64,000 nucleotides of DNA from Lysobacter auxotrophicus (GTDB taxonomy: Bacteria > Pseudomonadota > Gammaproteobacteria > Xanthomonadales > Xanthomonadaceae), in contig NZ_AP027041.1 of the NCBI RefSeq assembly GCF_027924565.1, positions 1,240,001 to 1,304,000 of the forward strand, in the 5' to 3' direction. How positions within the stretch are numbered: position 1 is the first letter of the stretch; the number at the start of each line of letters is the position of its first letter. Under the pieces are notes generated by a model. That model was not told the origin of the DNA and did no database searches. It was given only the letters and a program-made list of their open reading frames with translations. The position numbers and the translations under genes are program-made. This document shows, one piece after another, positions 47,946 to 57,770 of this stretch.

Positions 47946-50204
47946 ATGACCCCCCACGGGAGTGCAGGCCAAGGCGGGCCGAATGGCGAACGGTATCGAT
48001 TCGGCGACATCCTCGTCGATGCGGCCGCGCACACCCTGTCGCGCGCCGGCACCGAGCAGACGGTCGAACCCAAGGCGTTTTCCGTCCTGCTGATCCTGCT
48101 GCGCCACGCCGGCGAACTGGTCGGCCGCGACGATCTGCTCGACCAGGTGTGGGGCCATCGCCACGTCACGCCGGGCGTGCTCACGCGCGTCATCGCCCAG
48201 CTACGCCACGCCCTCGCCGACGACTCCCAGCACCCGCGCTACATCCAGACCCAGCACGCGCTGGGCTATCGCTTCATCGGGCAATTCCACGAGGCCGACT
48301 CGCCGTCGCATGCGACGGAGGATGCGCGGCACGACGAAGGCGTGGCCGTCTTCCGCCACACCGTGCCCGACGCGCTCATCGCCGCCGCGAACGAGGCCGT
48401 CGCCCCCGCGCCCGAGCCGGCGCCGTTCGCCGCGCCCGTGCCGACGAACGGCGGCGACTTCGCCACGCGACGCAAGGCCTCCGACCAGCGGCGCTGGTGG
48501 CTGGCCGTCGCGGCGCTGCTGGCGATCGCCGCGGGCGGCTACTGGTTCGGCCAGCACGGGCCGGGCTCGGCCACCAGCGTGCCGGCACCCGCGGCAGCCT
48601 CCGTCGCCGTGCTGCCGTTCACCAGCCTCAGCGAGGCGAAGGACGAGGGCTACTTCGCCGAGGGCCTGGGCGTGGAGATGGTGGACGCGCTGGCCGGCGT
48701 TCCCGGATTGAAGGTGGTGGCGGCGCCGAGCCCGCCCGGGCGCGGCGAAGTCGACGTCAAGCGCATGGGCGCGCAGCTCGGCGTGGCGACCGTGCTGGGC
48801 GCCAGCGTCCGCCGCGAGGGCGCCCGCGTGCGGGTGAGCGCGCGTTTGTCCGATGCGCGCACGGGTTTCACGTTGTGGGCCCATAGCTACGATCGGGAAA
48901 CCGGCGACGTGTTTGCGCTGCAGAGCGACATCGCGGGCGAAGTGGTGCAGGCGCTCATCGACGTGCTGCCGTCGAGCGAGATCGAGGCCGCGCGCCAGTC
49001 GTTGGCACGGCGTTTGACGCCGACCCGCAGCGTCGCGGCGTACGACGCGTACCTCAAGGGCGAGCAGCGCATGCGCGAACGCGCCGGCGGCGACCTGCGC
49101 GGCGCCGACAGCGCGATCAACTTCTACCGCGGCGCGCTGGCGATCGATCCGGGTTTCGCGCGCGCACAGGCCGGCATCTGCCAGGCGGAAATCGCGCGGT
49201 TCGAGGACGCGCGCGACAGCGACGCCTTCACGCGCGCGCAGGCCGCCTGCGAACAGGCGACGAAGATGGATCCCTCGTTGCACGAGGTGAGCCTGGCGAT
49301 GGGCGATCTGTATCGCGCGCAGGGCAACGCGAAGCAGGCCGTCGCGTACTACGAGCGCGCGGTGGACGAACCGGCGCTGCGCGTGCACGCCTACCTGGGC
49401 CTTGCGACGGTGGCCAGTGCGCAGGGGCAGGGCGAGCAGGCAATGGCGTACTTCGAACGCGCACGCGAACTGGCGCCGCGCGATCCGAAGGTTGCGCAGA
49501 AGCGCGGTTATCACCTGCTGGTCAGTGGCGATTTCCCGGGCGCCATTGCGTCGTATCGCGAAGCGCTGGATTACGCGCCCGACGATGCCGCGTTGTGGTC
49601 GAGTTTAGGCGGCCTGTACGCCGTCACCGGCGATCCGGCGAAAGCGATCGAGGCCTACGAGCGCTCGCTGCAGATCAAGCCGAGCTACGAAGCGCTGAGC
49701 AACCTGGGCTCGGTGAAGTTCGACCAGGGCGCCTACGAGCAGGCCGCCGCGCTGTATCGCCACGCGAGCGAGATCGATCCCGGCGATTTCCGCATCTGGG
49801 GAAATCTCGGCGACGCACTGACGGCCGCCGGCAGCACGGCGGTGCAGACGCGCGCGCAGTACGAGCAGGCGGCCACGCTGGGCCGGCGTTACCTGCAACT
49901 CAAATCCGACGACGCGCAGGGCCTGGCCCTCGTGGCGTGGTACGCCGCCAACCTCGACCTCGCCGGCGAGGCGCGCACGCTGCAGGGCAAGGCCGAATCG
50001 CTCGGCACCGAACGCGCCGAGGTCGCGCTGCTGGGCGCGCAGACGATGGCGCGGCTGGGCGATGCAGACGCCGCGCGCCGGCACATCGATTTCGCAAGGA
50101 AGCACGGCATTCCGCAGCAGCGCATCGACGCGCTCCCGCTGCTGCGTTCGTTGACCGCGAAGGTCGAACCGTCATCCGCACGCGAACCCGGTACGGCGCA
50201 GTAG
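47946..50204 (+). CDS. Winged-helix transcriptional regulator with membrane helix, TolB-like and TPR domains
   Basis: A 752-residue one-component regulator of CadC/OmpR-like layout. An N-terminal DNA-binding winged helix covers residues ~15-115 (YRFGDILVDAAAHTLSRAG, LVGRDDLLDQVWGHRHVTPGVLTRVIAQLRHAL, YIQTQHALGYRFIG). A single membrane helix (WWLAVAALLAIAAGGYWFG) lies near residue 190. A TolB/adenylate-cyclase-associated-like module follows (VAVLPFTSLSEAKDEGYFAEGLGVEMVDALA...FTLWAHSYDRETGDVFALQSDIAGEV). The rest is about eight TPR-like repeats (AVAYYERAV, AMAYFERARELAPRDPKVAQ, AIASYREALDYAPDDAALWSSLGGLYAVTGD). The signal would be sensed in the periplasm and acted on at DNA near the membrane. 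Targets are unknown; the divergent DUF1232 gene and the following lipoprotein gene are candidates. Confidence 0.88.
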   Translation: MTPHGSAGQGGPNGERYRFGDILVDAAAHTLSRAGTEQTVEPKAFSVLLILLRHAGELVGRDDLLDQVWGHRHVTPGVLTRVIAQLRHALADDSQHPRYIQTQHALGYRFIGQFHEADSPSHATEDARHDEGVAVFRHTVPDALIAAANEAVAPAPEPAPFAAPVPTNGGDFATRRKASDQRRWWLAVAALLAIAAGGYWFGQHGPGSATSVPAPAAASVAVLPFTSLSEAKDEGYFAEGLGVEMVDALAGVPGLKVVAAPSPPGRGEVDVKRMGAQLGVATVLGASVRREGARVRVSARLSDARTGFTLWAHSYDRETGDVFALQSDIAGEVVQALIDVLPSSEIEAARQSLARRLTPTRSVAAYDAYLKGEQRMRERAGGDLRGADSAINFYRGALAIDPGFARAQAGICQAEIARFEDARDSDAFTRAQAACEQATKMDPSLHEVSLAMGDLYRAQGNAKQAVAYYERAVDEPALRVHAYLGLATVASAQGQGEQAMAYFERARELAPRDPKVAQKRGYHLLVSGDFPGAIASYREALDYAPDDAALWSSLGGLYAVTGDPAKAIEAYERSLQIKPSYEALSNLGSVKFDQGAYEQAAALYRHASEIDPGDFRIWGNLGDALTAAGSTAVQTRAQYEQAATLGRRYLQLKSDDAQGLALVAWYAANLDLAGEARTLQGKAESLGTERAEVALLGAQTMARLGDADAARRHIDFARKHGIPQQRIDALPLLRSLTAKVEPSSAREPGTAQ

Positions 50205-50257
50205 CCGACCGTCATCCCCGCCCGCTCCCCCCGGGCGCCAATCCCAGGAGAACAACA

Positions 50258-50731
50258 ATGAAAACGATCACGTCCGCGATGGCGGTCGCCGCTGTCGCCG
50301 CGCTCACGTTCGTCGCCGCATGCAGCACCAGCAAGGCGATGCAGGCATCGGTCTCCGCCGCGCGCATGCCGGCGGCCGACGGCGTGGTCTGCCCGAGCGA
50401 GGACAACGGGATGAAAGGCCCGATGACGGTGTACGTCGATGTCCAGTACACGCCCGACGGCACGCCCTCGGCGGCTCCGGACGTCTGCTATATCGACAGC
50501 GGCGCGACGGTGGTCTGGCGCGATCCGCCGGAGCGCACGACGGCGTTCAACCTAGTGTTCACCGACAAGTCGACGCATCGGGAAGTGGCGAAGCTGAAAG
50601 CGTCCATGGTCGCGAAACGCTACAAGCTGTCGGCCGTCATCACCGGCGAGCCGGAGCAGCAGTTCAAGTACGGCATCCAGGCCAACGGCAGGACCGTCGA
50701 CCCGGCGATCATCATCAAGAGATCGCAGTAA
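50258..50731 (+). CDS. Small lipoprotein of unknown function
   Basis: A 157-residue protein with a strong CCAGGAG Shine-Dalgarno and lipobox: [23 protein letters not shown] (VAAC). The mature part has two cysteines (VVCPSED and PDVCYID) that could form a disulfide, and a strand-rich core ([64 protein letters not shown]), suggesting an Ig- or cupredoxin-like fold without an obvious metal site. It is 53 nt downstream of the regulator gene and probably transcribed with it. Its last 17 nt overlap the 3' end of the convergent rnhB gene. I do not recognise a family. Confidence 0.8.
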   Translation: MKTITSAMAVAAVAALTFVAACSTSKAMQASVSAARMPAADGVVCPSEDNGMKGPMTVYVDVQYTPDGTPSAAPDVCYIDSGATVVWRDPPERTTAFNLVFTDKSTHREVAKLKASMVAKRYKLSAVITGEPEQQFKYGIQANGRTVDPAIIIKRSQ

Positions 50732-51392
50732 GCGGCAGCTCGTCGATGACCATCGGCGCGCTCTCGCCGCGGCAGGCCGCCTGCACCGGCGCGAAGCTGC
50801 GCCGGTGTTCCGGGCAGGGCCCGTGTTCGCGCAGCGCGGACAGGTGCACCGGCGTGCTGTAACCCTTGTGCTGGTCGAAACCGTACCGCGGGAAACGCGC
50901 ATGGAGCGACTGCATGTAGCGATCGCGCGAGACCTTCGCGAGGATCGACGCGGCCATGATCGAGCGATCGCGCGCGTCGCCGTTCACCCAGGCTTCGGCG
51001 GCGCAGGGCAGGCCGCGCGGCAACGCGTTGCCGTCGATGCGCACGACGTCGACGCGATGGTGCAGGCATGCGATCGAACGGCTCATGCCGGCCATGGTCG
51101 CGTGGTAGATGTTGAGGCGATCGATTTCCTCGTGCGTGACGAACTCGATGTGCCAGGCGAGCGCGCGTTCGATGATGCGCTCGTACAGCACTTCGCGACG
51201 CTGCGCGGTGAGCTGCTTGGAATCGTCCAGCCCGTTGATCGGTGTGCGGCCCGGCGCGAACACGACCGCCGCCACGACGACCGGTCCCGCCAGCGGCCCG
51301 CGCCCGGCTTCGTCCACGCCGGCCACGCGCAGCGGCGCACCGCCGTCGCGCGAGGCCAGCCCGAGTGCCATCTGCGAGCCGTCAGGCGACAT
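50715..51392 (-). CDS. rnhB: Ribonuclease HII
   Basis: A 225-residue enzyme that cuts RNA in RNA-DNA hybrids and single embedded ribonucleotides. The first motif [21 protein letters not shown] carries the DEAG active-site acids. [37 protein letters not shown] and [15 protein letters not shown] follow in normal order. The ATG at 51390-51392 overlaps the lpxB stop by 11 nt, so coupling is likely; an ATG at 51422 would lie even deeper in lpxB. The 3' end overlaps a convergent lipoprotein gene, and dnaE, the usual next gene, lies 4.8 kb away. Confidence 0.94.
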   Translation of the reverse strand: MSPDGSQMALGLASRDGGAPLRVAGVDEAGRGPLAGPVVVAAVVFAPGRTPINGLDDSKQLTAQRREVLYERIIERALAWHIEFVTHEEIDRLNIYHATMAGMSRSIACLHHRVDVVRIDGNALPRGLPCAAEAWVNGDARDRSIMAASILAKVSRDRYMQSLHARFPRYGFDQHKGYSTPVHLSALREHGPCPEHRRSFAPVQAACRGESAPMVIDELPLTAIS

Positions 51393-52623
51393 GGGGCGCT
51401 CCCAGAAGTTCGGCCACGGCATCGGCGGCGCGCGCGGATGCGTCCTGGCGCAGCTGCAGGTGGAGTTCGCGGAAGCGCGGTTCGAGGGCGGCGCTCGCGG
51501 CCGGATCGCGCAGGAACGGCGCGACGGCGGCGGCGAGGTTGTCGGGCGTGCAGTCGTGCTGCATCAACTCCGGCACGACCGGTTCGCCGGCCAGCACGTT
51601 CGGCAGCGAGTAGTGCGCGACCTTCAACAGCCCCAGCCCCTTCACCAGCGTGTAGGTCAGCGGCGCGACCTTGTAGGCCACGACCATCGGCCGCTTGGCG
51701 AGCATGGCTTCGAGCGTTGCCGTGCCGGACGCGAGCAGGATCGCGTCGCTGGCGATCATCAGCGTGCGTGCCTGGCCGTTGAGCACGCGCAATGAAGCGC
51801 TCAGCGCGATGCTGTCGGGGTGCGCCGCGAGCACGCGCTGGAATGCCGCGCGAGCATGTTCGTTCGCCATCGGCACCACGACCTGCAGCGTCGGATCCTG
51901 CGCGATGAGGCGCGATGCAGCGGAAAGGAAATCCGGGCCCAGGCGCTCGATCTCGCCGACGCGCGAACCCGGCAGCAGCGCGAGCACCGGACGCGTCGCG
52001 TCGAGGCCGAGGCGGCGGCGCGCGGTGTCGCGGTCGGGTTCCAGCGGCATCTCGTCGGCAAGCGGATGGCCGACGAAGCGTGCGTCGATGCCATGGCGCG
52101 CGTAGATCGGCGGTTCCATCGGGAACAGGCACAGCACGCGATCGGCGCTGCGGCCGATCTTCTCCGCGCGCTTCTCGCGCCACGCCCATACGGACGGGCT
52201 CACGTAGTGCACGGTGCGCACGCCGCGTTCGCGCAGCCAGCGTTCGACGCCGAGGTTGAAGTCGGGGGCGTCGATGCCGATGAACACGTCGGGCTTCCAC
52301 GCCAGCAGGCGCCCGCGGAATTCGCGACGCAGCCGAAGCAGGCGCGGCAGGTGGCGCAGCACTTCGGCCAGGCCCATCACCGCCAGTTCCGACGCGTCGA
52401 ACCAGCTGTCCAGCCCCGCCGCGCGCATCTGGTCGCCGCCGATGCCGGCGAATTCGGCCTGCGGAAAGCGCACGCGCAGTTCGGCGACGAGTCCCGCACC
52501 CAGCAGGTCGCCCGAGGCTTCGCCGGCGCACAGGGCGATGCGCAGCGGCCGGTCGACGGGAGCGGGGAATTCGGAGCGGTTCAAGGCGATGGGGGCGGGA
52601 AGCTGCGGCAGGGCCGCGATCAC
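51382..52623 (-). CDS. lpxB: Lipid A disaccharide synthase
   Basis: A 413-residue glycosyltransferase (family 19) condensing UDP-2,3-diacylglucosamine with lipid X. Signature segments: [103 protein letters not shown], and [22 protein letters not shown]. The start is uncertain: a GTG at 52621-52623 gives a plausible length. The frame stays open to 52728, but that part is translated from palindrome copy I. No clear Shine-Dalgarno was seen. Palindrome I separates it from lpxA within an otherwise tight lipid A operon. Confidence 0.93.
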   Translation of the reverse strand: MIAALPQLPAPIALNRSEFPAPVDRPLRIALCAGEASGDLLGAGLVAELRVRFPQAEFAGIGGDQMRAAGLDSWFDASELAVMGLAEVLRHLPRLLRLRREFRGRLLAWKPDVFIGIDAPDFNLGVERWLRERGVRTVHYVSPSVWAWREKRAEKIGRSADRVLCLFPMEPPIYARHGIDARFVGHPLADEMPLEPDRDTARRRLGLDATRPVLALLPGSRVGEIERLGPDFLSAASRLIAQDPTLQVVVPMANEHARAAFQRVLAAHPDSIALSASLRVLNGQARTLMIASDAILLASGTATLEAMLAKRPMVVAYKVAPLTYTLVKGLGLLKVAHYSLPNVLAGEPVVPELMQHDCTPDNLAAAVAPFLRDPAASAALEPRFRELHLQLRQDASARAADAVAELLGAPHVA

Positions 52624-52688
52624 GTCAGATGATATCGGGTGCGTGGACGCTTGGCCTGAAGGGGCGCGGAAACTCCCTTTATCCGCTC

Positions 52689-52756
52689 TTGTAGCCCGGG
52701 TAAGCGAAGCGCACCCGGGGGCTGTCACGCCAATCCCGGGTGCGCGACCCGGGCTA
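52689..52756. repeat. Long palindromic repeat, family 1, copy I
   Basis: TTGTAGCCCGGGTAAGCG on the left. The right arm is shortened by an internal deletion (CCCGGGTGCGCGACCCGGGCTAAC). It lies inside the essential lipid A operon between lpxA and lpxB, 7 nt from the lpxA stop. Confidence 0.88.
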
Positions 52757-52762
52757 ACGCAT

Positions 52763-53548
52763 TCAGCGCAGCAGCGGCTTTTCGCCCGCGTCGATGAACT
52801 CCAGGAACGCCCGTGCGTCCTCGCTGTCCGCCGCGAGGTCGGCGAGCTTGGCGCGCGCGTCTTCCAGCGAACCGCCCGACATGTACACGGCGCGGTACGC
52901 GCGCTTGATCGCGCTGATGCGGTCGGCGTCGAAACCGCGGCGCTTCAGGCCTTCGCTGTTGATGCCGCGCGGCCGGCCGTAGCCGTCCTGCGCGATCATC
53001 AGAAACGGCGGGACATCGCCGTTCACCAGTGCGCCCATGCCGATGAACGCGTGCGCGCCGATGCGGCAGAACTGATGCACGCCGGCGAAGCCCGACAGGA
53101 TCACGTGGTCGCCGATGGTGACGTGGCCGGCAAGCGTGGCGTTGTTCGAGAACACGCAGTGGTTGCCGACCATGCAGTCGTGCGCGACGTGCGTGTAGGC
53201 GAGGAACCAGTTGTCGTGGCCGATGCGCGTGATGCCGCCGCCGGTGCCGGTGCCGCGGTTGATCGTGGTGAATTCGCGGAACAGGTTGCGGTCGCCGATT
53301 TCCAGCTCGACGCGCTCGCCGTGGAATTTCTTGTCCTGCGGCTCGCCGCCGATGGCGCAGTGGCCGATGAAGCGGTTCTCGCGGCCGATGCGCGTCGGCC
53401 CGTGCACGCTGCAATGCGGGCCGAAGGTCGTGCCGTCGCCGACCTCGACGTCCGCACCGATGTAGCAGAACGCGCCGACCTCCACGCCGTCGCCCAGTCG
53501 GGCACCGGCTTCGACGACGGCGCTGGGATGGATGCGCGGCGCGGCCAT
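52763..53548 (-). CDS. lpxA: UDP-N-acetylglucosamine O-acyltransferase
   Basis: A 261-residue trimeric left-handed beta-helix enzyme, the first step of lipid A synthesis. Hexapeptide repeats begin [26 protein letters not shown]. The catalytic His lies in the [22 protein letters not shown] region, and [19 protein letters not shown] and [20 protein letters not shown] are acceptor-site motifs. The length matches E. coli LpxA (262). It begins 4 nt after the fabZ stop. Confidence 0.96.
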   Translation of the reverse strand: MAAPRIHPSAVVEAGARLGDGVEVGAFCYIGADVEVGDGTTFGPHCSVHGPTRIGRENRFIGHCAIGGEPQDKKFHGERVELEIGDRNLFREFTTINRGTGTGGGITRIGHDNWFLAYTHVAHDCMVGNHCVFSNNATLAGHVTIGDHVILSGFAGVHQFCRIGAHAFIGMGALVNGDVPPFLMIAQDGYGRPRGINSEGLKRRGFDADRISAIKRAYRAVYMSGGSLEDARAKLADLAADSEDARAFLEFIDAGEKPLLR

Positions 53549-53552
53549 GCGC

Positions 53553-54008
53553 TCAGCCCTTCGCTTCGGCGCAGACCACTTCCGCGCAGGCGACCTGCTC
53601 GCCGTTGACGCTGGCGATGCCGGTGTAGATGGCGACGTTGCGGATCACGCGCTTGAGCGAGACTTCCAGGTCCAGCCGGTCGCCCGGCACGACCATCTTC
53701 GAGAACTTCGCGTTGTCGATCTTCACCAGGTAGAACAGGCGTCCGTCGGCGGTGCTGTTGTTGGACAGCTGCGTGAGCACGCCGCCGGCCTGCGCGAGCG
53801 CTTCGACCACCAGCACGCCGGGCATCACCGGATGGCCCGGGAAATGGCCCTGGAAGTACGGCTCGTTCGCGGTCACGTTCTTGTACGCCAGCACGCGCTT
53901 GTTCGGCTCGAACTCCACCACGCGATCCACCAGCAGGAACGGATAACGGTGGGGGAGCAGCGTCTGGATCTGCGTGACGTCGAGCGGGAGTTGCACGTTG
54001 TGGCTCAT
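53553..54008 (-). CDS. fabZ: 3-hydroxyacyl-ACP dehydratase
   Basis: A 151-residue hotdog enzyme of fatty-acid elongation; it competes with LpxA for hydroxyacyl-ACP. The active-site helix [19 protein letters not shown] has the catalytic His and Glu. [17 protein letters not shown] at the start is typical. AAGGA precedes the ATG. It is in the standard lpxD-fabZ-lpxA order; 155 nt separate it from lpxD, longer than the other gaps. Confidence 0.96.
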   Translation of the reverse strand: MSHNVQLPLDVTQIQTLLPHRYPFLLVDRVVEFEPNKRVLAYKNVTANEPYFQGHFPGHPVMPGVLVVEALAQAGGVLTQLSNNSTADGRLFYLVKIDNAKFSKMVVPGDRLDLEVSLKRVIRNVAIYTGIASVNGEQVACAEVVCAEAKG

Positions 54009-54163
54009 GGTGATCCTTGGCAGCGCATCCCGCGCGTCGATGGCCGCGCGTCGTGCGCGACGTGGTTCAGGTGCCGGGCGACCCCGGCTTTTCGTGAGGG
54101 CCGAATCGTACCGCGACTGGTGCGCGGACGCCCGGACGGCCGGGTATGGCCCAGCAGGGCCGG

Positions 54164-55177
54164 TCAGTCTGTGCCGCGGCCGACGCGACGCGCGAGCGCG
54201 TCCAGTTGCTTGAACCGTGCCGCGTTCTTGCGCCAGCTGCGGTTGTCCATCAACGGCGTGCCGGAGGAATACTCGCCCGGCTCGCGGATCGAACTGGTGA
54301 CCAGGCTCATCGCCGTGACGATGACCTTGTCGCAGATTTCCAGATGCCCCAGCACGCCGGCGCCGCCGCCGATGAGGCAGTACCGGCCGATGCGCGCGCT
54401 GCCGGCCGCGGCCGAGCAGCCCGCCATCGCGGTGTGCGCGCCGATGAAGACGTTGTGGCCGATCTGGATCTGGTTGTCGAGGCGAACGTCCTCCTCGAGC
54501 ACGGTGTCCTCGATCGCGCCGCGATCGATGCACGTGTTCGCGCCGATCTCGCAGTCGTCGCCAACGACCACGCCGCCCAGCTGCGGCACGTTGAGCCAGC
54601 GGCCGCCTTCCATGGCTAGCCCGAACCCCGCCGCGCCGAGCACGGCGCCGGGATGGATCACGACGCGCTGGCCGAGCCGGACGCGCGCGACGAGCGTGAC
54701 CCGCGCGATGAGTTCGGTTCCCGCACCCACGACGCAGTCCTCGCCGATCACGCAGCCCGGCCCGACGATCGCGCCGGCGTCCACGCGGCTGCGCGCGCCG
54801 ATGCTGACGAACGGGCCAATGTGCGCGGACGCGTCCACGCTCGCGGTGGAATCGATGACGGCGGACGGGTGTACGCCGGCCTCGCGCGCGGGGCGCGGCT
54901 CGAACAGCGCGGAGATCTTCGCGAACGCGGCGTAGGGATCGCGCGCGATGAGCGCGGTGCGGTCGTAGTCGGCGGCATCGTCCTCGCGCATGACGACGAC
55001 ACCGGCCTGGCTCGACGCGAGCTGCCCGCGGTATTTCGGATTGGCGAGGAACGCCAGCTGCGAGGCGCCGGCGCGCGCGAGCGTGCCGACCCCGTCCACC
55101 GGCACGGCGCCGTCGCCGTGCAGGCGCAGGCCGAAGCGCTGCGCCAGTGCCTGCGCGGTGTATTCGACGGACGCCAT
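54164..55177 (-). CDS. lpxD: UDP-3-O-acylglucosamine N-acyltransferase
   Basis: A 337-residue trimeric acyltransferase, third step of lipid A synthesis. The N-terminal uridine-binding domain (VDGVGTLARAGASQLAFLANPKYRGQL) is followed by a left-handed beta-helix with hexapeptide repeats (HPSAVIDSTASVDASAHIGPF...), the catalytic His region NQIQIGHNVFIGAHTAMAG and a C-terminal helix. The ATG at 55175-55177 lies 8 nt after the bamA stop. Unlike E. coli, no skp gene separates bamA and lpxD. Confidence 0.95.
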   Translation of the reverse strand: MASVEYTAQALAQRFGLRLHGDGAVPVDGVGTLARAGASQLAFLANPKYRGQLASSQAGVVVMREDDAADYDRTALIARDPYAAFAKISALFEPRPAREAGVHPSAVIDSTASVDASAHIGPFVSIGARSRVDAGAIVGPGCVIGEDCVVGAGTELIARVTLVARVRLGQRVVIHPGAVLGAAGFGLAMEGGRWLNVPQLGGVVVGDDCEIGANTCIDRGAIEDTVLEEDVRLDNQIQIGHNVFIGAHTAMAGCSAAAGSARIGRYCLIGGGAGVLGHLEICDKVIVTAMSLVTSSIREPGEYSSGTPLMDNRSWRKNAARFKQLDALARRVGRGTD

Positions 55178-55185
55178 CGGCGTCG

Positions 55186-57672
55186 TCAGAACGTACCGCC
55201 GAACGTGAACTGCAGGCGCTCGAGCTCGTCGCCTTCGGTGATCACGTTGCCGTTGGCGTCGCGCACGGTGTCCTGCTTCTTGATCGGGAACGCGTAGCTG
55301 ATCGAGATCGGACCCATCGGCGAGCGCCACATCAGCGCGATACCCGTCGACATGCGCAGGTCGCCGGCATCGAACGCGTCGTAGTCCTTGTAGACGTTGC
55401 CGACGTCGAAGAACGCCGAGACGCGCGCGGCCGGCGTATCGAGCAGGGTCGGGAAATACATTTCCAGCGAGCCTACCGTCTTGAACGCGCCGCCGATCGG
55501 CTGCAGGTAGTTCGGGTTGCCGGCCGGGGCGTCGCGCGGACCCAGCGTGTTGTCGGTGAAGCCGCGCACCGAACGCACGCCACCGGCGTAGAAGTTCTCG
55601 AAGAACGGCAGGCCGCTGGCCGTGATGGTGCGGATGAAATCGTCATCGCCCTCCACGCAGCTGTAGTTGCCTGCGGTCCTGCAGAGGTTGCGCGTCTTGT
55701 CGTTGCCGTAGCTGTCGCCGTAACCCAGTTCGGCGCGCGTGTTGAGCACGAAGTGGCGCGACAGCGGCCAGAACTTGGAGATGTTGTAGTTGAGCTTGTA
55801 GTACTCGGCCGTGGAGCCGGGCAGCGTGGTTTCCAGCCACACGCGCTGCTGCATGCCGCGCGTCGGCGTCAGGTAGCTGTCCAGCGAGTTGCGGCCCCAG
55901 CCCACCTCGGCACGCCACGCGTGGAAGGTCTGGCGATCCATCGCGAGCACGTAGTCGACGATGCTCGCCGGCGTGGAGCCCGGGAAGACCAGGATCTCGT
56001 TGGTGTCCACGCCCAGCATCGCCGTGACCGTGTCGGTCTCGGTGATCGGCAGGCCGAACACCGCCTGCGCGGCGCCGCTGTTGGTGGAGTACTGCGCGGT
56101 GTTGAAGTCGGAGTAGTCGAGTTCGCGCCACCACAGGTTGTAGCCCAGCGACAGACCGTTGTCGGTGAAGTACGGGTTGCGGAACGAGAAGTCGTAGCGC
56201 TGCATGTAATCGTTGCGCTGCGCCTGCACCGACACCTGGTTGCCGCTGCCCAGGAAGTTGGTCTGCGACAGCTGCACCTGCGCGGTGAGGCCCGACAGCT
56301 GCGAGAAGCCCAGGCCGAACACGAAGCTGCCGGACGTGGTTTCCTTGAGGTTGTAGACCACGTCGACCTGGTCGTTGGTGCCCGGCACCGGCACGGTCTC
56401 GACGTCGACGCTTTCGAAGTATCCGAGCTGCTGCAGTCGGATCTTCGAACGGTCGATGGCGGCCTGCGAGTACCACGCGCCTTCGAACTGGCGCATCTCG
56501 CGACGGATCACTTCGTCGCTGGTGCGGCTGTTGCCCTTGTAGGTGATGCGGCGCACGTTGACGCGCGGGCCCGGCACGACCTGCATGTTGATGCCGACGG
56601 TCTTGTTCTCGCGGTTCACGTCCGGGATCGGATTGACCTGCGCGAACGCGTAGCCGACGTTGCTGAGCGTGTTGATGATCGCGTCGGAGCTGATTTCCAG
56701 CAGGCGGCGCGAGAAGATCTGGTCGGGCTTGACCAGCACCAGGCGCTCGATCTGCTCCTTCGGCAGGATCGTGTCGCCGGTGACCTGCACACTGGCGATC
56801 TTGTACTGGTCGCCCTCGGTCACGCCCGCGGTGAGGAACATGTCCTGGCGGTCGGGGCTGATGGAGACCTGCGTGGAATCCACGCTGAAATCGACGTAGC
56901 CGCGGTCCAGGTACCAGGAGTTGAGCTTTTCCAGGTCGCCGGAGAGCTTCTCGCGCGAGTACTGGTCGTCGCGGCGGTACCAGCTCAGCCAGTTGTGCTC
57001 CTTCGACTCCCAGGTGTCGAGGATGTCCTTCTCGTCGAACTTCTCGTTGCCGATCAGGTTGACGTGGCGGATCTTGGCCGCCTTGCCTTCCTTCACCGCG
57101 ATGGTGATGTCGACGCGGTTGCGGTCCAGGCGCGACACCGTCGGGGTGATCTCGACGTTGTACTTGCCGCGGTTGTTGTATTGGCGCGTCAGTTCCTGCG
57201 TCACGCGGTCCAGCGCGAGGCGGTCGAAGGTGTCGCCTTCGGAAAGCCCGGCTTCCTTCAGGCCCTTGAGCAGGTCTTCGGTCTTGATGTCCTTGTTGCC
57301 GGTCAGCGTCAGCTTGTTGATCGCGGGACGCTCCTGCACCGTGACCACGAGGATGTCGCCCTGGCGGCCGACGTTGACGTCCTCGAAGAAGCCCGTCTTG
57401 TAGAGCGCGCGGATCGCTTCGCCGACCTGCGAGGCGTCGATGGTGTCGCCGCGCTCGATCGGCAGGTAGGTGAACACCGTACCGGCGGAGATGCGCTGCA
57501 GGCCGTCGATGCGGATGTCGCTGACGGTGAACGAACCGACGGACGCCGACGACTGCGGCGAGCCTGCCAGGGCGAACGGATCGGCCGTCTGCGCCAGTGC
57601 GGGCAGGGCGGTCGAGCCCATCGCCGCGATCAGGGCGAGGGCGAGCAGGCGGCGGGGCGGCGTTGGCGTCAT
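55186..57672 (-). CDS. bamA: Outer-membrane protein assembly factor BamA
   Basis: An 828-residue Omp85 protein that folds barrels into the outer membrane. A Sec signal (RRLLALALIAAMGSTALPALAQ) precedes five POTRA domains (~45-440, the first starting FTVSDIRIDGLQRISAGTVFTYLPIERGD) and the C-terminal barrel. The conserved loop-6 motif appears as VRGF in GGVRSVRGFTDNTLGPRDAP, and the last residue is Phe (FGGTF), the BAM signal. The ATG at 57670-57672 has only a weak GGA upstream. It lies between rseP and lpxD, the usual position. Confidence 0.96.
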   Translation of the reverse strand: MTPTPPRRLLALALIAAMGSTALPALAQTADPFALAGSPQSSASVGSFTVSDIRIDGLQRISAGTVFTYLPIERGDTIDASQVGEAIRALYKTGFFEDVNVGRQGDILVVTVQERPAINKLTLTGNKDIKTEDLLKGLKEAGLSEGDTFDRLALDRVTQELTRQYNNRGKYNVEITPTVSRLDRNRVDITIAVKEGKAAKIRHVNLIGNEKFDEKDILDTWESKEHNWLSWYRRDDQYSREKLSGDLEKLNSWYLDRGYVDFSVDSTQVSISPDRQDMFLTAGVTEGDQYKIASVQVTGDTILPKEQIERLVLVKPDQIFSRRLLEISSDAIINTLSNVGYAFAQVNPIPDVNRENKTVGINMQVVPGPRVNVRRITYKGNSRTSDEVIRREMRQFEGAWYSQAAIDRSKIRLQQLGYFESVDVETVPVPGTNDQVDVVYNLKETTSGSFVFGLGFSQLSGLTAQVQLSQTNFLGSGNQVSVQAQRNDYMQRYDFSFRNPYFTDNGLSLGYNLWWRELDYSDFNTAQYSTNSGAAQAVFGLPITETDTVTAMLGVDTNEILVFPGSTPASIVDYVLAMDRQTFHAWRAEVGWGRNSLDSYLTPTRGMQQRVWLETTLPGSTAEYYKLNYNISKFWPLSRHFVLNTRAELGYGDSYGNDKTRNLCRTAGNYSCVEGDDDFIRTITASGLPFFENFYAGGVRSVRGFTDNTLGPRDAPAGNPNYLQPIGGAFKTVGSLEMYFPTLLDTPAARVSAFFDVGNVYKDYDAFDAGDLRMSTGIALMWRSPMGPISISYAFPIKKQDTVRDANGNVITEGDELERLQFTFGGTF

Positions 57673-57770
57673 TGATACGTCCGGTTGAGGGTCGTGTTGG
57701 CCCGGAGCCGGGCGTTGGTTCGAGGCGGGAGTCGCTGTTGGAACAGGTCGGCGCACGCAGGTGTCCGGCA

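Noticed and set aside
55147-57675. 842-codon plus-strand frame opposite bamA
   Set aside because: Antisense shadow of bamA; repetitive Val/Arg/Glu composition.
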